Positions 16,141-25,281 of a stretch of 64,000 nt of DNA are shown one piece after another. Location: contig NZ_CANMFD010000004.1 in assembly GCF_947496995.1 (NCBI RefSeq), positions 434,001-498,000 on the forward strand. The letters run 5' to 3'. Source of the stretch: an uncultured Roseibium sp. (lineage in GTDB: Bacteria; Pseudomonadota; Alphaproteobacteria; Rhizobiales; Stappiaceae). Numbering within the stretch: the first letter of the stretch is position 1; each line of letters begins with the position of its first letter. The translations under genes and the position numbers were made by a program. The notes beneath the pieces were generated by a model. The model had not been told where the DNA came from. It made no database searches and worked only from the letters and a program-made list of their open reading frames with translations.

Positions 16141-19100
16141 TTACCGGGTTGCACCCGGCAGGACCATCGGTCCGCCAACATCCTGCGTCAACAGATCCTC
16201 GATGGAAATCGGCGGATCGAGCGGCGGCAGGCTGCTGCCCGGTTTCGGGTCCGGCGCGACCCGGGCTGGCTCATCGTCCTGGAGAAGAGCGCGGATCCGT
16301 TCCGTCAATGGCACAGAACCGGTGTGACCGGATTGCTCCTGTTCCCCGGGCTCCGCACTGCCCTGCCTCGGCAATACCGTGTTATCGGTCTCCGAAGACC
16401 CGCCCTGACTGTCGCCGGGAGGCGCGTTTTCAAGCTGCAGCAACCGCTCTTCTTCCGCAGCTTCCGTCGCGGCGGCCTGGCGTTCCCTGCGTGCTTGCTC
16501 TTCCCGCTGATGCTTGAGTTCACGCGCCAGCCGGTCGCGTTCAAGGATTTCCGCCTGCAGTTGCTCCACCCGTTCGACCTCCTGCTCGAAGGCGCGCAGG
16601 GTCAGATATGCAGTGAAGGGGGTTATATCGACCCGTCGCGAAGGCGCTTCGACCGGACCTTCGAAGAGCAGACCCACTTGGGGCTCCGCTCCTGTAACGG
16701 CATCTTCACCGGGGTCGACCTTGACCGAGAAATCGGCATCCAGATCATAGGTCCCCAGATCCACTTCCGCGGATCCGAAAATCTCCGCCTTGCCCGAATC
16801 GACCACGACATTGCGGGCGCTCAAGCGGCCGCCGACCAGCGTCAACGTACCGTCCACGCGGTTGAAGGGCAGATTGCCGGCGGCCATATGGCTGACGAAT
16901 ATCTCGCGGATTTTCTCATCCTGAAGATCGAGGCCGGAATCGACCGCTCGCGTGACGAGCTGGAACGCCTGCGGATTGACGCCCCTGAAATCACCGTTCT
17001 CCATCGAGAAGGTTCCACCGCCGCCAAGACCGGCGACAATCGCCGAAATCGAACGGCCTACCCCCTCGAATTCGAGAAACAGATCAAGCGTGCCGGAAGC
17101 AACCGCCCGGCTGTCCGGCCGCCATACGAGCTGGCGCAGATCGGCTCCCTCCAGCTTCACCCGGCCGGATGCGGCCGCTTCGGCATCGGACCGGCGCAGG
17201 GACAGACTGGCTTCCAGGGAGCCGCCGGAGAATGCACCGTTGAGCCCGTCAAGACGCAGGAGCGTCGGCGTGATCCGCAATTGGGCGCGGGCATTGGCTA
17301 TTTCCGTCTCGTCATCGACAAGGAGCCGGTCCGCCCGGAAATCGAAACTCAGGTCCACGCCGTCCGGAAGCGGTGAGCCGAAGGGAGCGGAAGGCCAGTT
17401 GCTGCTTCCGTCGCCAATGGAAAACCATTGGTCCGGGCCCAGAATGAGTTCACTCAAGCTGCGCAAATCCGCCCGGGAAACGCTGATATCTCCCGAAAAG
17501 CGGCGATTGCGCTCCCCCGGTGCCGGTTGAAGATCGCCTTCCAGACTGCCCTCGAACGAGGTTTCTCCAACCTGCCCGGAGGCATTCGTCACCTTGAGGG
17601 CGCTGCCGGCACCTTCCAGGTCGACACTGACGTCGGCAGGCAGCGTTCCGCTCATGACAGGAAGAACCCGGCCGGCCATAAGGGCGAGCGGTGTAAGGTC
17701 CTGCGTTTTCGCGGCCACCGTCATGCGGTACTGCGGCTCACGCCCCTCTTCCAGGGTGAGCGTCCCCTTCGCAGCGACTTCCGACTCGCCAACCGACGTT
17801 TCAATTTCTAGGGCAAGGCCCTCCGATGGAACGCCCTTCGCCGTGACACTGAGCTTGCCGCCATTGTCCGCATCGATGGGGATCACATCAAAGCCGAGCT
17901 GTTGCAGCAGCTTGCCGCCATCCGGTCCCTGTAGCCCCACCGCCAGATCGATCCCGGCGTTCTGCCAATCGTCGACACGCCCTTTCAACTCGGCCCTGAC
18001 GGAAGCATCCGCACCGCCCGCCGAACCTTCCAGACTGAGCGTCATGTCGGTGCCGTCCCCCGCAGCCGCAGCTGTCAGATTGGCATCGAATTTTGCCGGT
18101 ACGAGGCTCGCTGCAGCTCTCTCAAGACGCTCTACAAAAACGGTCTGCGGAAAAAAGCCGCCCGCCAGCGCGACGAGACCGGACAGGTCCCTGGCATCAA
18201 GCGTTCCGGAGACCGAGCCTTCCGGCGCAGAGAACAGGTTCTGGATCGCGCCCTGCACATCCAGCCGCGCGCCCGCCAGATCCTCGGCGAACAGCCGGTC
18301 GATGCGAACACCGCCGTCGGAATATTCCGCTTCCAGGGCAAGGCTTTCGCCCTCCACGCCCCTTGCGCTCACCTGTTTGGCGCGTAGACGCACCGAGACG
18401 TCGAGACCCGTAGGATCTTCAGTATCTCCCGATGTCGAACGGTCGGGCTGGATGAGCGCGGCAAGCTGCTCCACCTGGCCCAGGTCCAGCTTGTCCGCGT
18501 CGAGACTGAGCGAAAAGACAGCATTTCCCGAGCGCGGCTTGCGATAGGAAAGACCGCCACGCGCTTCAGCTCCGGAAAGCGTCAGGCGAAGATTGTCCAG
18601 CGCAGCACCTTCGGGAAGCAGGTTGAGCCGCCCCTCCAGCGAGACCGGATCCAGAGCCTTGACGCCGGTATCCTTCTGCTTCCACCAGCTCAGAAAAGAC
18701 CCTGGCTGATCGGAACTGATGGAGACCGCCCCCCGGTAGGTCAGCGCCGGTTCGAGCCCGAGATCGCCCTGGGTCGCGACGGTGGTCCGGCCCGGCAAGC
18801 GCCCGGCCAGACGCGCGACCCGCCAACCGCCAAGCATGGTTTCAAGATCGAGGCGCACGTTCTGGATAATTCCACCACCCGCAACGACCGCCGGAACATC
18901 CATGGAGATCGCGCCGTCGATAGGCGGCAGCGGCACGGCCCTGAGCGCGGCGATCAGTTGTTCGCCCGCCGTATCGAGATCGACTGGTTCCTGCGGTCCA
19001 CCCCCGAGCAATCGGTCGAGGTCAAGCTGCTTTGACTGTGCCCGGACTTCGAAGCGCTTGTTGCCGGCATAGAGCAGATCGGCATTGCCGGTAACGCTGA

Positions 19101-19935
19101 GCCGCCGGTCTTCCGGACCATACCGGAATTCGAATGCCGGCACCGCAACCTCGGCGATATCCGCCGTGAACTGGCCCTCCGCGGTCCAGCCCGGACCATC
19201 GGTGTCCTCCAGGGAGATAGAGGCGATGTTGAAGTCACCATGGAAAGTGGGCGCCGCGTCCGTCTGGGTCAGCATGCCGTCAAAGGCAAAATTCACCGGC
19301 ATGTTGGTAGGAGTGACTTCTCCCTTTATCCGCAGCCCCGTGTCATCCTGCGCCCTGCCGGTCGCAAGGCTGATATTATAGGGCGTCCCTTCAATGGAGA
19401 GGCTGCCGGCGGCCTTGAAAGGCCCGGCCAGCGAGCGGGCACTGACGGACAGATTGCCATTGTCGACATGGTGAATCTCGCCGGAACGCGCGTCGACAAT
19501 CGACAAGGCTCCATTGCGGATCGAAACTTTCTCGAATGCGACATCGTCCGGCGGCAGCTTCGTCAGCGCGCCGTCTGACGTCATGGCCGTCAGCCAGTCC
19601 AGCCGGCCGTCTTCATCGAGCGACAGGGAAAGTTGCGGCCGATCCAGTTCCATGTCGATGACACGGATTTCGCCTTTCAGAAGCGGCGACAGCTCGATCC
19701 GCATGTTGAACTGGGAGACCACCAGAAGCGGGTCTTCTGCTTCTCCGACACGAACATCGGAGAAACTGATCGACGGTGCAGGCAGAAGCCTGAGGTCGGC
19801 TTCGCCGAGCACCGTCACGCGGTGCCCCAGAGCCCGCTCCGCATAGCTTTCGAATGTGGACCGGTAAACCGTCCAGTCGATAAAGAACGGCCCCACCAGC
19901 GCCGTGACCAGCACCAGTATGACGGCTATTCCCAC
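16141..19935 (-). CDS. Large AsmA-like (bridge/AsmA superfamily) envelope protein
   Basis: A protein of at least 1264 residues. It has one N-terminal membrane anchor (GIAVILVLVTALVGPFFIDW), then the AsmA-N region (YRSTFESYAERALGHRVTVLGEADLRLLPAPSIS) and a very long beta-rich body. Near the C-terminus is the AsmA-like GGGTFSMENGDFRGVNPQ, and the end is a charged coiled coil (about 1145-1195) and a disordered tail. AsmA family members span the periplasm and are thought to carry phospholipids to the outer membrane. The GTG at 19935 is the first ordinary start, but AAGGAG seven bases before a CTG at 19956 suggests a non-standard start there. Confidence 0.85.
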   Translation of the reverse strand: MGIAVILVLVTALVGPFFIDWTVYRSTFESYAERALGHRVTVLGEADLRLLPAPSISFSDVRVGEAEDPLLVVSQFNMRIELSPLLKGEIRVIDMELDRPQLSLSLDEDGRLDWLTAMTSDGALTKLPPDDVAFEKVSIRNGALSIVDARSGEIHHVDNGNLSVSARSLAGPFKAAGSLSIEGTPYNISLATGRAQDDTGLRIKGEVTPTNMPVNFAFDGMLTQTDAAPTFHGDFNIASISLEDTDGPGWTAEGQFTADIAEVAVPAFEFRYGPEDRRLSVTGNADLLYAGNKRFEVRAQSKQLDLDRLLGGGPQEPVDLDTAGEQLIAALRAVPLPPIDGAISMDVPAVVAGGGIIQNVRLDLETMLGGWRVARLAGRLPGRTTVATQGDLGLEPALTYRGAVSISSDQPGSFLSWWKQKDTGVKALDPVSLEGRLNLLPEGAALDNLRLTLSGAEARGGLSYRKPRSGNAVFSLSLDADKLDLGQVEQLAALIQPDRSTSGDTEDPTGLDVSVRLRAKQVSARGVEGESLALEAEYSDGGVRIDRLFAEDLAGARLDVQGAIQNLFSAPEGSVSGTLDARDLSGLVALAGGFFPQTVFVERLERAAASLVPAKFDANLTAAAAGDGTDMTLSLEGSAGGADASVRAELKGRVDDWQNAGIDLAVGLQGPDGGKLLQQLGFDVIPIDADNGGKLSVTAKGVPSEGLALEIETSVGESEVAAKGTLTLEEGREPQYRMTVAAKTQDLTPLALMAGRVLPVMSGTLPADVSVDLEGAGSALKVTNASGQVGETSFEGSLEGDLQPAPGERNRRFSGDISVSRADLRSLSELILGPDQWFSIGDGSSNWPSAPFGSPLPDGVDLSFDFRADRLLVDDETEIANARAQLRITPTLLRLDGLNGAFSGGSLEASLSLRRSDAEAAASGRVKLEGADLRQLVWRPDSRAVASGTLDLFLEFEGVGRSISAIVAGLGGGGTFSMENGDFRGVNPQAFQLVTRAVDSGLDLQDEKIREIFVSHMAAGNLPFNRVDGTLTLVGGRLSARNVVVDSGKAEIFGSAEVDLGTYDLDADFSVKVDPGEDAVTGAEPQVGLLFEGPVEAPSRRVDITPFTAYLTLRAFEQEVERVEQLQAEILERDRLARELKHQREEQARRERQAAATEAAEEERLLQLENAPPGDSQGGSSETDNTVLPRQGSAEPGEQEQSGHTGSVPLTERIRALLQDDEPARVAPDPKPGSSLPPLDPPISIEDLLTQDVGGPMVLPGATR

Positions 19936-20105
19936 AGTGATGTAGACGGAGTTCAGGCCTTGTCTCCTTGTTCTCCAAAGTCACCGGAAACCTTACCGGT
20001 CAGGTTTACCCGATCCCTGCTGCAGTGCAAACACGGTATGGGCAAACCCGCCGAAGAAACATCCGCCGAGCAAATCAGCGCTTATCGAACTGATTCGATA
20101 CAATA

Positions 20106-21530
20106 TCATGACTGCGGCAGGATCTTGCCCGGATTCATGATATTGCCCGGATCGAGCGCCGTCTTGATGGCACCCATGACTTCAAGCGCATCGCCGTGTT
20201 CGCGGCGCATATATTTGGCCTTGCCCTGCCCCACGCCGTGCTCGCCGGTGCATGTTCCGTCCATCCCGATGGCCCTGATGGCCAGTCGTTCGACAAAGGC
20301 TTCCGTCCTGCGGACTTCTTCCGGGTTGTCCAGGTCGACAAGGATCTGGACATGGAAATTGCCGTCGCCGACATGTCCGACGATCGGGGCGAGAAAACCC
20401 TCCCTTGCAATGTCTTCCGCAGTTTCGCTGACGCATTCCGCCAGCCGGGAGATCGGCACGCAGACGTCCGTTACCATGATTTCCGCTTCCGGCTTCAAGG
20501 TCTTGCCCGCCCAATAGGCGTCATGACGTGCGGTCCAGAGCTTCGTGCGTTCCTCGGCGGCCGTTGCCCAATGGAATGGTCCGCCGCCGAATTCCTCGGC
20601 AATCTGGGAAAACATTTCGGACTGTTCCCGCACACCTGCTTCCGAACCATGGAATTCCAGGAACAGGGTCGGCGTTTCGGCAAGGTCAAGTTTTGAATAG
20701 GTGTTGCACGCCTTCACCTGCAGAGCGTCCAGCAACTCGATCCGGGCAACGGGAATGCCCATCTGGATGGTTGAAATCACCGCATTGCAAGCCGAGTTGA
20801 CATCGGGGAACGGGCAGACACCTCCCGAAATGGCCTCCGGCTGACCATGAAGGCGCAAGGTCAGTTCCGTGATGACGCCGAGCGTTCCTTCCGACCCGAC
20901 AAAAAGCCGCGTCAGATCGTACCCGGCTGAGGATTTCTTCGCCCGGCCACCTGTCCTGATGATCTGTCCGTCGGCGGTTACGACCGTAAGGGCAAGCACC
21001 GCGTCCTTCATCGTACCGTAGCGCACTGCGTTCGTGCCCGAAGCACGGGTCGCCGCCATGCCGCCGAGACTGGCATCGGCGCCCGGGTCGATCGGGAAAA
21101 ACAGGCCGGTGTCCCGCAGGTCGCTGTTGAGCTGCTTGCGGGTCACTCCCGCCTCCACGCGGCAGTCGAGATCTTCCGCATGCACTTCGAGAACACGGTT
21201 CATTCTGGACAGGTCGAGAGAGACCCCGCCGAGCGGCGCATTCAAATGGCCTTCCAGAGACGATCCGGCGCCGAAGGGAATCACCGGCACCTTGAGGGCG
21301 GCGCAAATGCGCACGGCTTCCGCCACCTCTTGTGTGCTTTCGGCAAAGACCACCGCGTCAGGCGGCTGGTTTCTGAGCCAGGTCGTGGTGTGTCCGTGCT
21401 GTTCGCGCAGGGCTGCGGACGTGGCGCAACGCTCGCCGAAACGCTCCTTCAGCTCGGTGATCGCCTGCGAAATAGTGCGATTCTGGTCGTCGGTTAGGGG
21501 CGAATGCTGAGCGCGTGCCATTTCCGGCAT
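20106..21530 (-). CDS. FAD-linked oxidase, D-lactate dehydrogenase type
   Basis: A 474-residue flavoprotein of the VAO/PCMH family. The FAD-binding domain (about 55-235) has PVIPFGAGSSLEGH, the FAD loop PGADASLGGMAATRASG and RYGTMKDAVLALTVV. The C-terminal FAD-oxidase domain carries VGHVGDGNFHVQI, whose His residues line the active site, and ends HGVGQGKAKYMRREHG. This pattern fits cytochrome-linked D-lactate dehydrogenase; glycolate or D-2-hydroxyglutarate dehydrogenase are alternatives. A 7-bp inverted repeat (TATCGAA/TTCGATA, 20083-20100) lies just after the stop. It is divergent from the thioesterase gene. Confidence 0.85.
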   Translation of the reverse strand: MPEMARAQHSPLTDDQNRTISQAITELKERFGERCATSAALREQHGHTTTWLRNQPPDAVVFAESTQEVAEAVRICAALKVPVIPFGAGSSLEGHLNAPLGGVSLDLSRMNRVLEVHAEDLDCRVEAGVTRKQLNSDLRDTGLFFPIDPGADASLGGMAATRASGTNAVRYGTMKDAVLALTVVTADGQIIRTGGRAKKSSAGYDLTRLFVGSEGTLGVITELTLRLHGQPEAISGGVCPFPDVNSACNAVISTIQMGIPVARIELLDALQVKACNTYSKLDLAETPTLFLEFHGSEAGVREQSEMFSQIAEEFGGGPFHWATAAEERTKLWTARHDAYWAGKTLKPEAEIMVTDVCVPISRLAECVSETAEDIAREGFLAPIVGHVGDGNFHVQILVDLDNPEEVRRTEAFVERLAIRAIGMDGTCTGEHGVGQGKAKYMRREHGDALEVMGAIKTALDPGNIMNPGKILPQS

Positions 21531-21632
21531 GTTTTTTCCTCCTGTCGCGCGGTTCTGGCCACGCTGTGAAAACCGAATATGTTAGGAGACACGAAAAAGG
21601 TCAAAGTCAAATCCGGCGATAAGGGTACGGTC

Positions 21633-22145
21633 ATGGAAAAGCATGGAGAGAACGGGACAAAGGTTGCCCGAGAGGCCGAACCGCTACAAAGCGCGGTCAT
21701 GACTGTCAAGCCGGATTGGATCGACTATAACGGTCATCTGAACATGGCCTATTACAACGTCCTGTTCGATACCGCGCTCGACCAGATGTTCGAGCAGCTT
21801 GGCCTTGGCCCCGACTATGTGAAGGCCCGCAACGCGTCCTATTTCACCGCCGAGGTGCATGTCTGCTATCTGCGGGAACTGGAGGCGGGCATGCCGGTCA
21901 CGGTCAACCTGCAGCTTATAGACTTCGACGCGAAGCGTGCTCATATCTTCCAGGAACTGCGCCACGCAGAGGAAGGCTGGTTGTCCGCCACATCCGAACA
22001 GATGAGCCTCCACGTCGATTTGAACACCAGGAAAGTCGCCCCCTGGCCGGAAGACATTGCGACCAGGCTGGCCGCGCTAATGAAGGACCATGCCTCCCTT
22101 CCCCGCCCCGAACGGGCCGGACGGCGCATCGAAATTCCCCGCTAA
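21633..22145 (+). CDS. Hot-dog fold acyl-CoA thioesterase
   Basis: A 170-residue 4HBT-type thioesterase. The active-site region WIDYNGHLNMAYYNVLFD is characteristic, and CYLRELEAGMPVTVNLQLIDFD and HIFQELRH complete the hot-dog core. The first motif resembles the betainyl-CoA thioesterases of carnitine breakdown, but no carnitine genes are adjacent, so the substrate stays open. The ATG at 21633 is chosen for its AAGGG. The frame is open back to 21579, giving 18 more residues without a good ribosome-binding site. Confidence 0.8.
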   Translation: MEKHGENGTKVAREAEPLQSAVMTVKPDWIDYNGHLNMAYYNVLFDTALDQMFEQLGLGPDYVKARNASYFTAEVHVCYLRELEAGMPVTVNLQLIDFDAKRAHIFQELRHAEEGWLSATSEQMSLHVDLNTRKVAPWPEDIATRLAALMKDHASLPRPERAGRRIEIPR

Positions 22146-22295
22146 CACCGGACCGAACACGGCCCACGGAACACAGACGACAAAAAAGTGAGTGATTTCC
22201 GAGTGAAAACAGGTGGTCGGGTCTGTTCATTCGCGTCGACTCGGGCACTATGATGGGCAATCACGTTCACGCCCCATAAAAAGCAACCGTGACTG

Positions 22296-23939
22296 ATGCG
22301 CAAAATAATAGAAACCGCCGCACAGCTCCCAGACATTCTCATCAGCTGGATTACGCCCAACGTGCGCCAGTTCCGCGCGGGACGGATGCAACTTGTCTGG
22401 GTACTTGCCGTTTTCATCGGCGCGCTGGTGGCGCTCGCCGCGATTGCCTTCAGGACGGCGATCGGCCTCTTTCAGTGGCCCTGGCTGCGCACGACGACCG
22501 AACTGACCATGCAGGCCGCCGCGAACCAGCCCTGGTGGGTCATCCTGCTGGCTCCTGCCGTCGGCGGTCTGATCGTCGGCTTCATATTGCAGAGATTTCA
22601 TCCCAATCAACGCGCCGGCGCTGTCGCCGACGTGATCGAGGCCAGGGTCCACGGCGGGCGCGGCCTGCCGCTTGGCGCCGGTCTGTGGTCCGCCCTGGTG
22701 ACGGCAATCTCGCTGGGCAGCGGCGCGAGTGCGGGCCGTGAAGGCCCGGTCGTGCATCTGGGTGCCACTCTGGGCGCCGCTGTCTGCCGCTATTTTCGAC
22801 TGCCCGACACCTCCCGCCGCATTCTCATCGCCAGCGCAGTCGCAAGCGGTGTTTCAGCCTCCTTCAACGCCCCGATTGCAGGTGTTCTCTTTGCTCACGA
22901 GGTTGTTCTCGGTCACTATGCGGTCTCCGCCTTCGTGCCCATCGTGCTTGCCTCGGTGATGGGAACGCTTCTGTCGCGCCTGTGGTTCGGCGATGTCGCC
23001 GCCTTCGTGATCCCACAGTATGAGATCACCTCCTATCTCGAAATACCTGCCTTCGCACTGCTGGGCCTCACCTGCGCGGCCGTCGCGATCCTCTTCCAGT
23101 TCGCCCTGATCGGCACCGACTGGACAGCCCGCAACATCACCATGCCCCTGTGGCTGCGGCCCGTCATCGGCGGCCTCGTGGTCGGGGCCATCGGTATCTC
23201 TTTTCCGGGCATTCTGGGTGTCGGCTATGACGCGACCGATATGGCCCTCAAACACGAACTGACGATCACCACGATGCTATCCCTGCTGGTGGTCAAGGCG
23301 GCGGCCACATCGATCACACTGGCGTCGCGCTTTGGGGGCGGGATTTTTTCACCGTCCCTTTACCTCGGGGCCATGACCGGTGGTGCTTTCGGACTTATAG
23401 CCGCTTCGGTCTTCCCTGAAATGGCGTCGAGCCACGGACTGTATGCAATTCTCGGCATGGGGGCCGTCGCCGCGGCCGTCCTCGGCGCGCCCTTCTCCAC
23501 CACGGTGATCGTGTTCGAACTGACCGGCGGCTACGCCCTGTCCATCGCCCTTCTGCTGGCTGTTTCCATCGCCACGGGCCTGACCCAGGCTGTCCACGGC
23601 AAGTCCTTCTTCCACTGGCAGCTGGGCATGCGCGGCTGCTTCGTGAACGAAGGTGTGCACCAGTTCCTCAGCGAGGCGGTCAAGGTCGGCGAATTCATGG
23701 ATCCGCCCCCGGAGGCGGAAGAAGACCGGGTATTCAATCCCGGAGAAGACGGTCCGTATCTGCATGACACGGACACATTGGAAAGCGCGCTGAAAAGCTT
23801 CGATTCCTGTGGCAAGGCCGCCTTGCCGGTGGTCCGCAAGGGCGATGCCACCCAAATTATCGGAATCGCCCGCCACGTCCGGGCCCTTCGCTATTTCAAC
23901 GCCGCCCTGATCAAGGCGACCAAGGAAGAGCACCAGTAG
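22296..23939 (+). CDS. ClC-family chloride channel or H+/Cl- exchanger with CBS domain
   Basis: A 547-residue ClC protein with about ten hydrophobic segments between 35 and 440. The selectivity motif GREGP is at 147-151, with the gating glutamate Glu149 present, and GGGIFSPSLYLGAM is the third signature. The usual first GSGIP motif is replaced by RAGAV near 106-110, seen in a subset of bacterial ClCs. The cytoplasmic tail (about 460-547) contains one CBS-like segment (DTLESALKSFDSCGKAALPVV). Transport versus channel activity cannot be decided from sequence. Confidence 0.9.
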   Translation: MRKIIETAAQLPDILISWITPNVRQFRAGRMQLVWVLAVFIGALVALAAIAFRTAIGLFQWPWLRTTTELTMQAAANQPWWVILLAPAVGGLIVGFILQRFHPNQRAGAVADVIEARVHGGRGLPLGAGLWSALVTAISLGSGASAGREGPVVHLGATLGAAVCRYFRLPDTSRRILIASAVASGVSASFNAPIAGVLFAHEVVLGHYAVSAFVPIVLASVMGTLLSRLWFGDVAAFVIPQYEITSYLEIPAFALLGLTCAAVAILFQFALIGTDWTARNITMPLWLRPVIGGLVVGAIGISFPGILGVGYDATDMALKHELTITTMLSLLVVKAAATSITLASRFGGGIFSPSLYLGAMTGGAFGLIAASVFPEMASSHGLYAILGMGAVAAAVLGAPFSTTVIVFELTGGYALSIALLLAVSIATGLTQAVHGKSFFHWQLGMRGCFVNEGVHQFLSEAVKVGEFMDPPPEAEEDRVFNPGEDGPYLHDTDTLESALKSFDSCGKAALPVVRKGDATQIIGIARHVRALRYFNAALIKATKEEHQ

Positions 23940-24102
23940 ACCGGCGCTCCGACACCTCGGGATGAAACCATTTCCGAGACCATTTGATTTTCCTCCATGA
24001 GTCCGTAACCCGGTTCTTTTCCCTTTTTGCAAGGGTTACAATTTAAAATAGTATTTTTACACAAGACCATCTAACCTTGAGGCGTTGGGGGGGACGACTT
24101 TC

Positions 24103-25086
24103 ATGCGTATCGCCATTTTTTTCAGCGCGATGATGCTCGGCTTTACGTATCCGTCAGATGCAGCGCCCGATATCTACGACCACTTTCTCGGCGAAAACCC
24201 AGTGTGCGTATCGCGCAATCAGCCGATCATCATTGTTGCAGATGTCAGCCGCGACGGTGAAATCGACGATACCGTGTCCATCGCGCTCGTCAGGCGCCTC
24301 GAGGAAAGCGGGTGCGTCGAGATTCTCGCCGCTGTGTCCATTTTCGGAAATAGTAATTCCAGCACAAACGAAGTTCATGACAATCTAATTGTGCGGCTCG
24401 GCCAGCTCGGCATCGACAACTGGATGCTCCTTCACGGACCCGACAGACGGATGTCCTTTGACCACAATGGTCAACCGACACCCGGTGACCTCTCCTATCT
24501 GAAGAAAATCGCACAGGTCATAAAGGGATCGTCACGTGCCGTGACACTCCTGGAATTGGGCCCAACCACGGTCGCGGCGAGTCTTTTGCGTTACGGTCTT
24601 GTCCCTCCTCGCATGATCGCGAAAATCATCGGGGTTGGTGGACGTTCGCCAGGTGAGCACTTCGCGACAGGCCGTGGGTTTCGCGCCTTTGCCCTGCGTG
24701 ACATGAATGTTGCAATGGATGTCACGGCTATTGCCTATCTGGTGCGCAATCATCCCGGCAAACTCAACATGGTGACCTATCGCGCAGGCGTTGGAGAAAG
24801 AGTTCTTTCCCCTGAACTGGCGGAAAGTTTCAGTATCGAGGCAATTGCCGAACATGCGCGCAAGCGGAGCCGAATGATGAAATTTCTCGGCTACACAGGT
24901 CTCCCGTCATGGGACACTTGGGCCGCCACTCTCTTCGTCACGGGTGGTGCCGAACGCATCGGCTGCCGCGAAACTCCAGCGCGCGTAATATACGACGACA
25001 GCGGTACATTCAAGCAAACGGACAGCATGCAGCTCCAACTCCTGAAAGCGCCGGATCGCTACTCGCGGACCATCATTGCCTGCTGA
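24103..25086 (+). CDS. Secreted nucleoside hydrolase-like protein
   Basis: A 327-residue protein with a signal peptide (cleavage near PSDA-AP). The inosine-uridine nucleoside hydrolase fold is supported by IIIVADVSRDGEIDD (the calcium/ribose Asp loop), GNSNSS, LLELGPTTVAASLL (the GPLTN-like motif), GVGGRSPGE and the late SWDTWAATLFV, whose Asp matches the last calcium ligand. The first loop departs from the usual DTDxGxDxDD: the second Asp is Ser and a further Asp is Glu, so activity or substrate may differ. The upstream region is AT-rich. It stands alone between ClC and the PhyH gene. Confidence 0.72.
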   Translation: MRIAIFFSAMMLGFTYPSDAAPDIYDHFLGENPVCVSRNQPIIIVADVSRDGEIDDTVSIALVRRLEESGCVEILAAVSIFGNSNSSTNEVHDNLIVRLGQLGIDNWMLLHGPDRRMSFDHNGQPTPGDLSYLKKIAQVIKGSSRAVTLLELGPTTVAASLLRYGLVPPRMIAKIIGVGGRSPGEHFATGRGFRAFALRDMNVAMDVTAIAYLVRNHPGKLNMVTYRAGVGERVLSPELAESFSIEAIAEHARKRSRMMKFLGYTGLPSWDTWAATLFVTGGAERIGCRETPARVIYDDSGTFKQTDSMQLQLLKAPDRYSRTIIAC

Positions 25087-25281
25087 ACGCCCTGTTCTGG
25101 CGCAGCAACGCAACGGCTCTGGCGCTGTCCGTTAGCTGCATCGACTTAGGTGGCAAGAATGTCTGAACTATTTCGGGTTCAGACAACTTGGGACGGGCCT
25201 CAAGAAGGTTTCTCCAGTTTCGCGTCAATAGGTCCAGTCATTTTCTGGACGGTCTGACAGCAAAATCTTACTGGCCGCTCC

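Noticed and set aside
20083-20100. TATCGAA/TTCGATA inverted repeat after the D-lactate dehydrogenase gene
   Set aside because: Seven pairs and no T run; too short to call as terminator or operator.
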